Assembly: GCA_037367405.1 (NCBI GenBank)
Contig: JAZKJV010010741.1
Coordinates: 124,001 to 188,000, forward strand
Length of the DNA stretch: 64,000 nt
Direction: 5' to 3'
Origin: Ottelia alismoides
Taxonomy: Eukaryota > Streptophyta > Magnoliopsida > Alismatales > Hydrocharitaceae
In this document: positions 12,212 to 22,934 of the stretch, one piece after another
How the letters are laid out: every line of letters starts with the position of its first letter
Numbering within the stretch: the stretch's first letter is position 1
Notes under the pieces: generated by a model
Database searches by the model: none
Told to the model about the DNA's origin: nothing
The model's input: only the letters and a program-made list of their open reading frames with translations
Program-made: the position numbers and the translations under genes

Positions 12212-12628
12212 AACGTCGGATGAAGAAAACTAGGGTTTCGTAGATCAATAAAAGTTTGTCTACACAGGCATATAGGGATTTGATCGCATGAGTAGACTCA
12301 TGCTATCAAACCCATCACCATGATCATGCCTCTACACAAGAACGAGGTAGAGGAGAGCCACGAGGCGATCCGCACAACCCGCAGCTGTCGGAGGGTTGTC
12401 GACCTGCACACTGTCGATGCTATGGTGGTTAGCTTGCGTGTCGCGGTCATCGAAGTGGAAGGGTTGTGGGCTATGCCGCCATTGTTGTCGAGAAAGAGAG
12501 AGGGAGACGGAGGGTTGCGTTGTCGCCGCCAAGGAAGAGGGGAGGGGTTGTGTCTTCGCCGCCGAGGCTTGAATGTGAGTGGGCTAGGGTTTTTTTCTCG
12601 GGTACTAGAGCTCCGGCCTAGGACCGTC

Positions 12629-12785
12629 GCTATGATACCATGTTATGGAAAATGAATGAGTTGTTTATTCCTGTGAATCCTAGGCTCTCTTATATAGGGG
12701 TGAGACCTTTGGGTAAATTACATAGGACAAACATAAGAAAAGATAAATAAAGAAACAATACTTAAGACTTATAAATATCTCTACA
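12629..12785 (-). repeat. primer site and 5' LTR of element B
   Basis: GCTATGATACCA (12629-12640) is the complement of a one-base variant of the initiator tRNA-Met primer site. The LTR follows at 12641-12785 with ends TGTTATGG and CTCTACA on the plus strand (TG...CA). It resembles the LTRs of C and D in length and in its TCTTATATAGGG core. Confidence 0.85.
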
Positions 12786-12790
12786 TTTCC

Positions 12791-13388
12791 CTTGCATGCA
12801 TCATATGTAATATAAAATTGTAATGGATAACACGATCATGAAGCTTGTCTTTCTCCAAAGAATTGTCTTTTGGAGCGGATAGGGTTAAATATGCTCCAAC
12901 TCCTCTTGTATCTTGATATTGGCGTGGCTTGCGACAATACTTGTATTGTCACTTGTGCAAATTGAGAGCATCCACCTTATTGAAGACCCACCATTCTCCT
13001 TCAAAAACAGTTTTTAGTAGAAGATAATTTGCAATATTAGCTATTATTACAATTTAAAACCATACATTCATACTATGCATTCATACTAATAAGAATAGCA
13101 TTTCGTCCCCTGATTGTTGTTGCTCTTCAGAATGGCTTTAAGCACTCTAAAAAATATTTTATCGATAAATTATGACAATATTGATATCAAGTTAACATAT
13201 GCATCGTGTGCATTAATGTATATTCTAAAATTACTAATTTACTACATTATATATTTCGTTCATGCAATTTGTTTGCATTTCTCTAGAATTCACCAACATC
13301 TCCATATATTCTCAACAACTGATTAGAGCTCCGATCGAGTGTTGAGGTTATTTTTGCATTGATATCTCGCTTTATGATATTAAGATGG
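12791..13388. other. intergenic AT-rich sequence, no gene seen
   Basis: I see no open frame with a recognisable domain, no RNA gene and no clear repeat. It separates the copia nest from the Mutator-like element. Confidence 0.5.
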
Positions 13389-13397
13389 AAAATAAAA
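13389..13397. repeat. 9-bp target duplication of the Mutator-like element
   Basis: AAAATAAAA here and at 14677-14685, immediately outside the inverted repeats. Confidence 0.88.
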
Positions 13398-14676
13398 GGG
13401 ATTTTTAAGTCAACCCTGTATACTTCCATTATAACGCACATAACCCTCCATAATCTCGAATTACATGGAGAACCCTAAATAGTTGCTCCGTCTTACACAC
13501 ATGCCCTCCGTTAGTTTAATCCATTTACCCAACTGGACCCTTGAGTTAATCTAACATACATTGAATCTTATAGCTATTAATAACAATCGAACCCCTCCCC
13601 CCTTCTCCTCCTCCCATCATCTTCCCCAACCCCTAAACAACGTCGCCACCTCCCTCTCCTCCCAAGCGATGTGAGGCTCATCGGCACAGAGGAACACCTG
13701 GCAGCATGGTGAGGGAAGCGGAAAAGCGTCGGAGGAGGCAGTGAGATCGTGGTGCAGTGGCGAGGGGAGGTCGAAGCCCCAAGTTTTGGGTTTTTTCTCG
13801 TAGCTGGGTCTAGAGCTCAAAGCCTTATGTTGGAGTTTTTTTTTCTTCTTCTCTCGAGCACATGTGGTGCATCGACAAGGGGAGGAGAAGGGAAGATCGA
13901 AGCCCCTCAATTGGGGTTTTTTCATAATATTAGATGAGCTATGCATTGCGCCGTCACCTTCATGCCCTGTCTATCTATTTCCTTGTTTGCAACTGTTCGA
14001 AGAGGGCATGCATCAATATCCAATCCCCACAATATCCAATCCCCAATTGGTTGATACTATGGAGTTCTGGCTTCTTTACTATAGGTGGAACAAGGTCCAT
14101 TTCATGGCAATTAAGACAACATGAGCATTGAATTGGCATCTTTATTTCCCCAAAGAGTCCTCGTTGGATAGGGGTTGATGTCCCATAGTTGCGAGGAGGA
14201 TAGAGATGGGTGGAGTGGGATTTAGTGAGTATGTTTATAAGGATTTGTCTTCCTCTCCCTCTCGGAGATGGGTCTGGAGCCCGGTGAAGAAGATTGAGGT
14301 GTTGAAGATCAGAAAGTGGCTACTCCCCTGTTCTTGCAAATGTGACGCACGATGGAGCTTTTGATGCTCCAGACGATTGGTCTCGATGTTGGGGCTACAC
14401 TTTTGGAAGATAACTTCCAGGTTGCAGGCGAAACTAAAGAGGAACAACAAGCAAGGGTGATTGAGAGAAAGGAATTTGAGATTTAGGGGGGGTGAAAGTT
14501 AACACATGGTCATGTCAACTTTTAACGACTTACGTAAAGTTTAATGGAGAATTTGGATGAAAGTGAACACATTGTTATGTCATGTAAGAGATTCAGGGTC
14601 TTCCATGTAATTCGCGATTATGGAGGATTATGTGCGTAATAATGAAAGTATACAGGGTTATGTGTGTAAAAATCCC
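13398..14676. mobile_element. Mutator-like element with long terminal inverted repeats
   Basis: The ends are inverted copies of about 85 bp, starting GGGATTTTTA and including CCTGTATACTT, CGCACATAA and CGAATTACATGGA on both sides. A perfect 9-bp target duplication AAAATAAAA flanks it (13389-13397 and 14677-14685); long inverted repeats with a 9-bp duplication are the signature of Mutator-like elements. The 1.1-kb interior has no transposase. It carries two diverged copies of a segment reading GGTCGAAGCCCC...GGGTTTTTTC (about 13766-13800 and 13890-13925). I cannot name a source gene for the interior. Confidence 0.9.
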
Positions 14677-14685
14677 AAAATAAAA

Positions 14686-15099
14686 TACTTTCCTAAAAAA
14701 GATTAAAAACAAATACAAAGTCATTATCTTCTATACATAACAGTCAAAGTTCACTAATGTAATACATAAAATACCAACATGGTGGTGACAAGGATGTAAC
14801 AACATTCTTGTCTAATGCTAGTCGATTATGCCCAACCAAGTTATACCATTCGAAATTTTCTTTCATTTATCCCTCATCACCTGCATAGCCTCTTGTATGA
14901 CCTCCATTGTCAGTTACTTTATAACATTCCACTGTTCTCAAAGTCGAAAAAACCAACTCCATGAACTTAGTTGCTTGAGCGATATCATTTCAGAATCTCT
15001 TGATGTTGACCAAGGTTTCATATTTTTTCCTTCATCAATTGGACCTTTAGGTTCTCAAACCACTTCATTCAACAACATATTTTCTTCAAACCAATGTTA
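14686..15099. other. intergenic sequence left of element D
   Basis: This is AT-rich sequence leading into the hAT-transposase-like fragment. A short plus-strand open frame at 14828-15121 has no recognisable domain and runs antisense to the transposase-like reading. Confidence 0.4.
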
Positions 15100-15189
15100 T
15101 GTTATTATTAACCATGCTTGATCAACCACATTCTTGAAGATCTTCATTTTCCCCAAATCTTTCAAGATCACATAAGTGCAATTTGTATC
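15100..15189 (-). pseudogene. hAT transposase fragment, 3' side of the element D insertion
   Basis: On the minus strand this reads YVILKDLGKMKIFKNVVDQAWLI. It resembles the DUF659-type hAT transposase block that usually reads HCIDLxLEDIGKxxxVKxxVxxAxxIT. Upstream sequence of the same frame lies at 20398-20520 on the other side of element D. Stops and frame changes show it is dead. The identification rests on this short block and is tentative. Confidence 0.5.
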
Positions 15190-15333
15190 TGTTGGGAAAA
15201 GAGAATGAGATGATATCTATTCCATAGCCCTAGGCTCTTTTATATAGGAGAGTAGCCTATGGGTAAATTACATAAAGAGCATAACAAGAAAAGAAAATAA
15301 CGAAGAGGTACAATAACTCAATATGCGTCAACA
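15190..15333 (-). repeat. 3' LTR of element D
   Basis: It starts TGTTGGGAAAAGAG and ends GCGTCAACA on the plus strand. The polypurine tract CTTGAGGGGGAG (minus strand) abuts it at 15334. Confidence 0.94.
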
Positions 15334-15340
15334 CTCCCCC

Positions 15341-18300
15341 TCAAGATGGAGCATAGATGTCAATCATGCTCAGCTTGGAAGCACACTTCTGAAATGGACC
15401 TCGTAGCAATGCCTTGGTGAATATATCTGCAGTCTGGTTCTCTGAAGTAACATGAGATGTGGCAATGAATCCTTTCTGAATCATGTCTCGTATGAAGTGA
15501 CAATCCACCTCAATATGCTTGGTCCGTTCATGGAATGCAGGGTTGTTTGCAATAAATAAAGCAGCCTGATTATCACACTCCAAGTTCATAAGAAGTGGTA
15601 CATCTAAGCATAAATCTGTCAGCACCGCTTTCACCCACATCATCTCTGTAGTAACCTGGGCCATTGCCCTATATTCGGATTCAGCACTAGATCTAGCTAC
15701 CACAGTTTGTTTCTTGCTCCTCCATGAGACTAGGGCATCTCCAACATAGACCGCATACCCTGAGGTGGACTTCCTGTCCTTAGGACAGCCTGCATAGTCT
15801 GCATCTGCGCATGCTGAGATAGAAATCCCCTTTCCTTTCTTGAATAGCAGACCTTTACCTGGAGAAGATTTGAGATATCTAAGTATCATATGTATTGCAT
15901 CCATATGCACTTGGCGTGGCTGCTCCATGAACTGGCTCACACGGCTCACTGCAAATAATATATCTGGCCTAGTGATCGTGACATATAACAGTTTGCCTAC
16001 CAGTTCTCTATATCTTCTCCTGTCCACCTCCTCTGTGTCATCATCATACAGCTTCATGCTAGGGTCCATTGGTGTCGTAGCAGGTCGACACCCTAGCATA
16101 CCTGTCTCACTCAGTAGATCTGTAACATACTTCCTCTGTGACATGTCTAGTCCATACGGATTTCTTGCAAATTCCAGCCCCTGAAAATATCTAAGGACTC
16201 GCAGGTCCTTGGTGACAAACTCGGTCCCCAGCCTTTCCTTTGCCTGCTTAATGCCCTGGTCATCATCACCTGTAATCAAGATATCGTCAACATAAACCAT
16301 GATTACAATAATTCCTCTCGCCGTCTTCTGTACAAACAAGGAATGATCAGCATTGGAGCGTTTATATCCTTGTTTCTCAAAGAGGTCTGACAGCTTCTGG
16401 AACCATGCTCTGGGACTCTGCTTAAGGCCATAGATGGCCTTATGTAATCTGCAAACCTTGGAACACTCCCCCTCAACAGCAAAACCTGGTGGCTGTTGCA
16501 TATAGACTTCCTCCTGTAAGTCTCCATACAGAAATGCATTCTTCACATCTAGTTGATAGAGTGGCCATTCTCTAGTGACTGCAACTGATAGCAGGATCCG
16601 CAGAGTAGAGTGACGCGCCACAGGAGAGAACGTGTCAAGGTAATCTACCCCATATGTCTGTGTGAATCCCCGTGCAACTAGGCGTGCCTTGTACCTGTCA
16701 ATGGAGCCATCTGCATTGTGTTTAACTGTAAACACCCATTTGCAACTCACCGGGTTGACATCTGGAGGTATAGTAACCAAACTCCAAGTTCCTCTAGACT
16801 GAAGTGCCGCCATCTCTTCCTCCTTTGCTAGCCGCCATCTAGAATCCTGCAAAGCCTCATGGTGGTTCCGTGGAATGTCTGTAGCTGAAAGTGCCAATGC
16901 AAACGTCTTGAAGTGTCCAGATAGCCTCTCAAAAGACACAGCTGCTGATACTGGATATTTGGCACAGCTTCTCTTCGGCTTGCGTAGAGCGATTGGAACA
17001 TCCAAATCCTCTGTGCTGTCAACATGCTCCTGTAATGCATCCTGCTCAGAAATGTCGTCAGATCCATCAACATTAATATTTTCATTACATACCATAGGCG
17101 AGCTAGTTGACTGGTCAGGACCATGAGCTGGATTCGGCCTGCGGGTGTAATGGAATGGTAACGGGGAGACTGTTGATGGCGGTGGTGGTGGCAATGGTGG
17201 TGGTGGCGGTGGTGGTGGTGACGGTGGTGAGGTTGGTGGTGTCATGAATACGGTATCAGGAGATATAGGTGGTGACTGCATGTTCCCTGTTTCTGAGAAA
17301 TACATAATGGATTCAAAAAATGTAACATCTGCACTGATCATATACCGCCGACGCACAGGGTCAAAACACTTGTACCCCTTTTGAGTTCTGGAGTACCCCA
17401 CAAAGACGCACTTGACCGCCCTAGGAGAGAGCTTGTCAGAACCAGGCGACAACTGATGGACAAAAGCGACTGACCCAAACACACGAGGGGTAAGAATGAA
17501 CAGATCCTTGTCAGGATAAATAAGTGAGAAAGGAACCTGTTCATTCAAGACGGACGAAGGCATACGATTGATAAGATAGCATGCAGTAAGAACTGCATCA
17601 CCCCAGTATGAGTACGGAACATGACTCTGAATAAGAAGTGACCTTGTGACATCGAGTAGGTGACGGTGTTTTCTTTCTGCAACCCCATTTTGCTGAGACG
17701 TATGAGCACAAGAAGTTTGGTGTATGATTCCTTTAGAGGAGTAGTAGTTGGCTAGATTGTTGGTGCACAACTCCAAGGCGTTGTCACTTCTCAAAATTTT
17801 GACAGATGTGGAAAAAACATTCTGAATCTCATTTAGAAAGTGAATAACAATATTTCCTGCTTCAGACTTATTTTTCATTAGAAATACCCATGATGCTCTA
17901 GAGTAGTCATCCACAAATACAATATAAAACATGTGCCCCTGATGATCGGGAACACGACTCGGACCCCAGACATCGACATGAAACAACTCAAACTTGGAGT
18001 TACTACTCCGACCTTGACTGCTGGGAAAAGACGACCTGTGATGTTTTCCCAACTGACACGCCTCACACTGGATAGGTGTGTGAGAGAGACTATAGGGTAG
18101 GACTAGACGCAACTTCTGGAGCGGTAAATGACCATAACGCAGATGCCACAGGAGAGGAGATACTTGTTCAGCGGGAGAGGATGTGGTTCCAGCAAATGGG
18201 GCCTGGTTCAGACGGTAAAGGCCTCCTTGCTCATAGCCATGACCAATCACGTTGCCCGTACGGATGTCCTGAAAAATCAAAGAAGATGGATCAAAAATAG

Positions 18301-19564
18301 CTCGGCAGTGGAGATCCTTCGTAATCTGACTAATTGACAACAGATTCATAGAAAAATGTGGTGCATGTAGGACATTCTTCAGCTGCATAGAGGGTGTCAA
18401 TCTAATCTCCCCCTGACCAGTGATAGGGGAATGCGTGCCATTAGCAATTACTACTGTCCGTCCTGGAGGAATCTGGGTGTATCCTGTAAGTAGACTCTGG
18501 TCGCCACATAAATGATGTGTGGCGCCCGAGTCCATGATCCATGGCAGTATATGAGATCTACTACTGTGGAGTGCAAGTGTACTACCTGAAGTACTAGTAG
18601 ATGCAGAAGCAGAGGCAGAGGCAGAGGCAACAGTATCAGTATGACTCTCTGTAGTCGTTGCTGGGCCAGATGGTGGTATGATGCCCCTGAGGCGGGCAAC
18701 TAGATCATCAAATCGTTGATCCAGGGTAGCAGCAGATGGGGGCTCTATCTGCTCAGCGGCTCGTGCAGATGCAGGGAATCCATGCTTTGAATAGCATGTG
18801 TCTTCATTGTGCCCAACTCGGTGACAATATGTGCAGGTTGGCCTAGTACGGCCACCCCTTCCACGAGGAGTACGCCCACGGCCTTGATGATGAAACCCGC
18901 GGCCTCTGTTGGCTGCCATAGCTGAGGAATTCTGACTCGCAGCAGATGAAGGCACTGTGATCATGTTCAATCTGTGAAAAGCTTCCTCCATGGGAGGAAT
19001 AGTCGAGTCCGCCAAAATCTGTGAACGTGCTGCTTCGTACTCAGGATCAAGTGCAGCTAGGAACACGCCCACCATCGTCGCATTCCTGTATGTCTTCTGT
19101 TGTTCTGGTGTGGCTGTCAAGGGCATGAAGCTATACAACTTCTCGAACATTCCCCTCAGTGATGTATAGAGAGAATGTAGAGGGCGACCATTCTGCTTGA
19201 TGGTGAATATATCATGCTGAAGTTGCAGAATCTTTGTCTCGTTCTTTGCTTGGGAATATGTAGCCGCCAGAATGTCCCACATATCCTTCGCTGTGGGTTG
19301 ATGGAGAATGTCATTGGCTATCTCAATTGCCAACGTACCAGATAGCCAAACTTTGGCGTATGCGTCATCAGCCTCCCAGGAGGCATATATTCCAGTCTTC
19401 TCAGCAGGCTCTGGTTCGGTAAGAATATGCTTCTTACCAGTAGACTTCATCATGCTCATGAACTGCATAGCCCACAGTTCATAATTGGTACCGTCCATCT
19501 TGACAATAGGCGCTGGACCACGGAATGCGCCAATAGATGGGAGATCTGCCTTGCTCTCTGACAT
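15341..19564 (-). CDS. intact copia gag-pol polyprotein of element D
   Basis: This is a single 1407-residue frame. The start at 19564 (MSESKADLPS) was chosen because A and C start at the same motif; an in-frame upstream ATG at 19651 would add 29 unrelated residues. Domains by residue: gag 1-240; zinc knuckle C244-C257 (CTYCHRVGHNEDTC); protease DSG at 345-347; integrase zinc region about 474-503 (HLRYGH, CEAC); integrase core with Asp531, Asp594 and Glu630; proline-rich spacer about 770-800; reverse transcriptase about 930-1190 with YVDD at 1091-1094; RNase H from about 1249 with ADADYAGC and SSAESEYRA. Products of this polyprotein package, reverse-transcribe and integrate the element in the cytoplasm and nucleus. 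All key residues are present, with no stop or shift. Confidence 0.96.
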   Translation of the reverse strand: MSESKADLPSIGAFRGPAPIVKMDGTNYELWAMQFMSMMKSTGKKHILTEPEPAEKTGIYASWEADDAYAKVWLSGTLAIEIANDILHQPTAKDMWDILAATYSQAKNETKILQLQHDIFTIKQNGRPLHSLYTSLRGMFEKLYSFMPLTATPEQQKTYRNATMVGVFLAALDPEYEAARSQILADSTIPPMEEAFHRLNMITVPSSAASQNSSAMAANRGRGFHHQGRGRTPRGRGGRTRPTCTYCHRVGHNEDTCYSKHGFPASARAAEQIEPPSAATLDQRFDDLVARLRGIIPPSGPATTTESHTDTVASASASASASTSTSGSTLALHSSRSHILPWIMDSGATHHLCGDQSLLTGYTQIPPGRTVVIANGTHSPITGQGEIRLTPSMQLKNVLHAPHFSMNLLSISQITKDLHCRAIFDPSSLIFQDIRTGNVIGHGYEQGGLYRLNQAPFAGTTSSPAEQVSPLLWHLRYGHLPLQKLRLVLPYSLSHTPIQCEACQLGKHHRSSFPSSQGRSSNSKFELFHVDVWGPSRVPDHQGHMFYIVFVDDYSRASWVFLMKNKSEAGNIVIHFLNEIQNVFSTSVKILRSDNALELCTNNLANYYSSKGIIHQTSCAHTSQQNGVAERKHRHLLDVTRSLLIQSHVPYSYWGDAVLTACYLINRMPSSVLNEQVPFSLIYPDKDLFILTPRVFGSVAFVHQLSPGSDKLSPRAVKCVFVGYSRTQKGYKCFDPVRRRYMISADVTFFESIMYFSETGNMQSPPISPDTVFMTPPTSPPSPPPPPPPPLPPPPPSTVSPLPFHYTRRPNPAHGPDQSTSSPMVCNENINVDGSDDISEQDALQEHVDSTEDLDVPIALRKPKRSCAKYPVSAAVSFERLSGHFKTFALALSATDIPRNHHEALQDSRWRLAKEEEMAALQSRGTWSLVTIPPDVNPVSCKWVFTVKHNADGSIDRYKARLVARGFTQTYGVDYLDTFSPVARHSTLRILLSVAVTREWPLYQLDVKNAFLYGDLQEEVYMQQPPGFAVEGECSKVCRLHKAIYGLKQSPRAWFQKLSDLFEKQGYKRSNADHSLFVQKTARGIIVIMVYVDDILITGDDDQGIKQAKERLGTEFVTKDLRVLRYFQGLEFARNPYGLDMSQRKYVTDLLSETGMLGCRPATTPMDPSMKLYDDDTEEVDRRRYRELVGKLLYVTITRPDILFAVSRVSQFMEQPRQVHMDAIHMILRYLKSSPGKGLLFKKGKGISISACADADYAGCPKDRKSTSGYAVYVGDALVSWRSKKQTVVARSSAESEYRAMAQVTTEMMWVKAVLTDLCLDVPLLMNLECDNQAALFIANNPAFHERTKHIEVDCHFIRDMIQKGFIATSHVTSENQTADIFTKALLRGPFQKCASKLSMIDIYAPS

Positions 19565-19779
19565 ATTTGAAAAGAAAACTGGAACGATTGACAAATACTG
19601 TGATTTGTCTACAACGACATAAATGGGTTTAGTTGCACGTGTAGACCTCACGCAACTAAACCCATGTTGATTATCTGGGGCTTAGGGTTGAAAACCGTGT
19701 ACCCGCACGGTAGCTACCGGACTTGACGCACTAGATGTGCAGTAGTTCGGTAAGTACTGTGCAATAAGGGCGCTGAATA

Positions 19780-20140
19780 CGTGCGCTAGATGTGCTGGGA
19801 TGCTTGGACAGGCGCCTGGGATGCGCAGATCATGCGCGATATCGCGCACTGGATGCGCGCGTGTAGGAGAGGTGCAGATCGCGCAAATCGCGCAGTGGTG
19901 CCCACTGTATGTGCGCCTGGGTTGTGCGCCTGGATGTGCGGCTGGATGTGCCGCAGATGCGCAGATGTGCGCCTGCTGGAGAGGCGCCTGGATGCGCGCC
20001 GATGCGCTTGAGAGCGCACTGATGCGTGCTGATGCGCTGGAGATCCCGCTGCAGATGCGCCCTTATGCGCCTGGATCGGAGAAGGGGTCCCGCCGCAGAT
20101 GTGCGCCTGGAGAAGCGCTGGAGATGTGCGCTTGAAGGGG
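19780..20140 (-). repeat. GC-rich repeats in the leader of element D
   Basis: Irregular repeats of TGCGCCTGGATG(T/C)GCG words fill the leader between primer site and gag. A short GAGAGA run (20167-20187) and GTAGGGTTAGGGTTAGGGTT (about 20197-20216) follow toward the primer site. Both strands read open here only because the repeat lacks stops. Confidence 0.75.
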
Positions 20141-20241
20141 GGGGCGGCGCCGATCTGCGGAGAGAAGAGAGAGAGAGAGAGAGAGAGGGCCGGCGGGTAG
20201 GGTTAGGGTTAGGGTTTCAGGAACTCCGGTCTAGGACCGTC

Positions 20242-20253
20242 GCTCTGATACCA
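20242..20253 (-). promoter_or_regulatory. primer binding site of element D
   Basis: Minus-strand TGGTATCAGAGC directly next to the 5' LTR, identical to the usual initiator tRNA-Met site. Confidence 0.93.
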
Positions 20254-20397
20254 TGTTGGGAAAAGAGAATGAGATGATATCTATTCCATAGCCCTAGGCT
20301 CTCTTATATAGGAGAGTAGCCTATGGGTAAATTACATAAAGAGCATAACAAGAAAAGAAAATAACGAAGAGGTACAATAACTCAATATGCGTCAACA
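20254..20397 (-). repeat. 5' LTR of element D
   Basis: Partner of 15190-15333 with one difference, followed by the target duplication GTATC. Confidence 0.95.
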
Positions 20398-20520
20398 GTA
20401 TCTCATGGTAATGGATTTCAAAAGATCACACTTGTTGTAAGACATCATCATTTCACATGCCTTCTTCGAATAACCGCCATTGTTGGTCATCACGCACATA
20501 ATGTTTCCGTGACTGACCTC
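20398..20520 (-). pseudogene. hAT transposase fragment, 5' side of the element D insertion
   Basis: Minus-strand reading VSHGNIMCVMTNNGGYSKKACEMM resembles the segment of hAT (DUF659-type) transposases that precedes the HC...LxLEDIGK block. That block is found across element D at 15100-15189. Between them a probable W codon reads TGA. Family assignment is tentative because the fragment is short. Confidence 0.45.
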
Positions 20521-22540
20521 TTTTATGTACATAATGTTCTCATAACTAACCAGTTTTATGACTTCTTTCTCAATATATACATGTCGCTTTTGGCATTCTC
20601 AGATATACGCATTATGCTTATAATGTCATCTTATTTTACCATACCTCTTCAGTTACCGTTATCATGACAACCCAACCTCACATGTGTATTTAAAAGAAAG
20701 CTTTGCCTTTTATCTTTGAATGGGCCTCACTCATGTATATTTGGAATCGCCAATCACAGGGTGGAACCGATCACTTTGTACTTTCGTTGTTTCAAAGAGA
20801 GCGAAATAAAGTTATTAAGAGGTGCATATCTGTGTATGCTTGGAAGAATTCCTCATAGGCCTGTTGAACAATAAATACTGCAAGTTAAACCACTACATCA
20901 GCTGTCTTCCTGTGATGTTCTCCCAACAGAAAATTAATAAAACACTATTAAATATGATTCCTGCTGCTCTCTGGTAAGTAAATCTTTGAAGAAGGATATG
21001 GATTATAGTCTAGCCATTCACGAGAGCATTGTGGCATTTGGCTGTAGTACTCGTAAATGCTTGTTTCTTTGCCGTACTCGTAATAACAAGTAGATATGAG
21101 ATGGTCGAAGTGTACAAGGACTTCACATGTGGAATAACCTTGCTTTCTGCTGGTTTTCCAGTGGTTACAACAAAGTATGTCATTCATTTAGACATTGGTA
21201 ATAATGAAGGAGCACTGATATTGGACAATAATCCATTTGATGAACTGATGTGCTACTGGTCTTATGATAAGGAAGCATAGTTCTCAAAAAGGCCAACGTT
21301 GACGGTTAGCCTAGAAGGCCTAGTTGAAGGTTGCAGGAAGCGAATCTAAAAAAGAATATGCACATGCTTCTCCGACGAACACTCCAATGTGAAATAATTA
21401 AAGTGATAGGGCTTAAATCTTAATCCGTGGAGGCAAGATCAGCCACTCTACAACCAAACCTTGAAGTATGTTATAAATGCCTAGAGATTTAGGGTTGAGA
21501 TTGAGACTCTTCTATTGGAAGTTACTTGCAATTCATCCCTTCTCTACTGGCTCAGCTCAACCTAGGTTCTCCTTGCGATTTTGACACCAGCAGCAGAAGT
21601 TACCAATTCTCATCACAAATATCATCGCCCTGGATTCTAAATATGATTTCTCGAGCTCCAAGTTTCCATCTTTTCACAAACAAAATGAAGACCATGAAGA
21701 ACAAAATAAGAAAAACTCGTAACTCCATATAATCAAGATCTTTGGGTCATGGGCATTATCCATGAAATCACATCTAGTCAACCTCAAACATCTATCCTTT
21801 TGTTTAAAGTGCCGATGCAACCCTTGGTCTCTCATGCCAACCTGCCCCAAGAAAACTTGTGTACAGTATTGCAAACGTCAGTATCCAGTATTCAGTGGGA
21901 AGGGTCATTGAATAAAGAATAAACAATATTAGGACAAGTAACCATAAATATCCGGTTAAGTATTTTTAATTATAGTAAATACAAAAGTTATGTCTAATAC
22001 ACAATCTTATATATTTATACATTTATAGTCATTTATAAACAAGAAAAGAGTAGCGGTTGAATCATAATCAAACTTTGCACAGTTACTCTACATTAAAGAA
22101 AAGTATGAAAACTTAAATTAGTATTATTACTATTAGTTGGCCAACTAGTCGGCTCAAGTTAGTGTTTTCGACCATCACACTAAATAGCGTGGTTGGACCG
22201 AGTAATTAGTAGTCATGCAACTATTTCAATACTATCTTTATGGGTGGTGTCCTAACTGAGAAGTGGAAATGGTAGGTCCCAGAATTTGAGCTTGATTTTG
22301 AGCCCATGGAAGGTCCAAGGATTTGACTTTTAGAGGCCATAGATGCGTGAAGATGGGAACAATTAATGTAAAAATTGAAGCCATATATAGGCGCTCGGGT
22401 GATGTTGCAATGTTTCTAATATTGTTTTGATTATCTTGAAGGAAAAACATCTGAATCCTATTTCCCAGAGCATTGACAGATTGATGAGGTCGCTAGGGGT
22501 GTGATTTGGGGTAGTTTGATGAATATTGAGATGGTTTCAA
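20521..22540. other. intergenic sequence, no convincing gene
   Basis: This is about 2 kb of AT-rich sequence. A minus-strand open frame at 20948-21187 (79 residues, Tyr- and Ser-rich, ending in KIYLPESSRNHI) and a plus-strand frame over the same place are not recognised. The antisense strand carries a good splice-donor-like CTGGTAAGTA at about 20971. I assign no function. Confidence 0.4.
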
Positions 22541-22934
22541 CAAAGATATGTGATTTTTACACCCATAACCTTAAATAATTTTATATTTACATATTGAACC
22601 TTCAATACTCGTGAATTACATGCACAATCCTGAACCATTACATGGCATAATCCTGTTGTAACATCCATCCATTTCCTGCATTAAATTATGAAGGAATCCT
22701 TCAATTTTTGACAATTTTCTCCATTGAACCAAATATGCCTCCCACCCTCCCGGACTCTTCCCTTTACTCTCCTCTATTACCTTCTCCGACTCCGAGCAGG
22801 CAGGGATCTGGAGGTTGATGCGGTGGCCTCCTTCACAACAGATGTTTGATGGATCATTCCGATCCTCGAAACAACAACCCCCACACAGTGCTGTACGTTT
22901 ATGCCCTCCAGACCCCTGCACATCTGCAGCTCCT

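Larger units (their letters stand above)
15190..20397 (-). mobile_element. Ty1/copia LTR retrotransposon D, apparently intact
   Basis: This is a complete minus-strand element of 5208 bp. LTRs of 144 bp lie at 15190-15333 and 20254-20397 and differ at one visible base (T/C in the CTCTTTTATATAGG/CTCTCTTATATAGG core). The target duplication GTATC is at 15185-15189 and 20398-20402. The initiator tRNA-Met primer site is at 20242-20253 and the polypurine tract directly follows the frame. One uninterrupted gag-pol frame fills the interior. This is the youngest copia copy in the window and has what an autonomous copy needs, as far as sequence shows. Confidence 0.96.

Noticed and set aside
13617..13946. 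Basic, lysine-rich small protein on the minus strand
   Set aside because: It arises from CT-rich and poly-T sequence inside the Mutator-like element and reads through its internal duplication.
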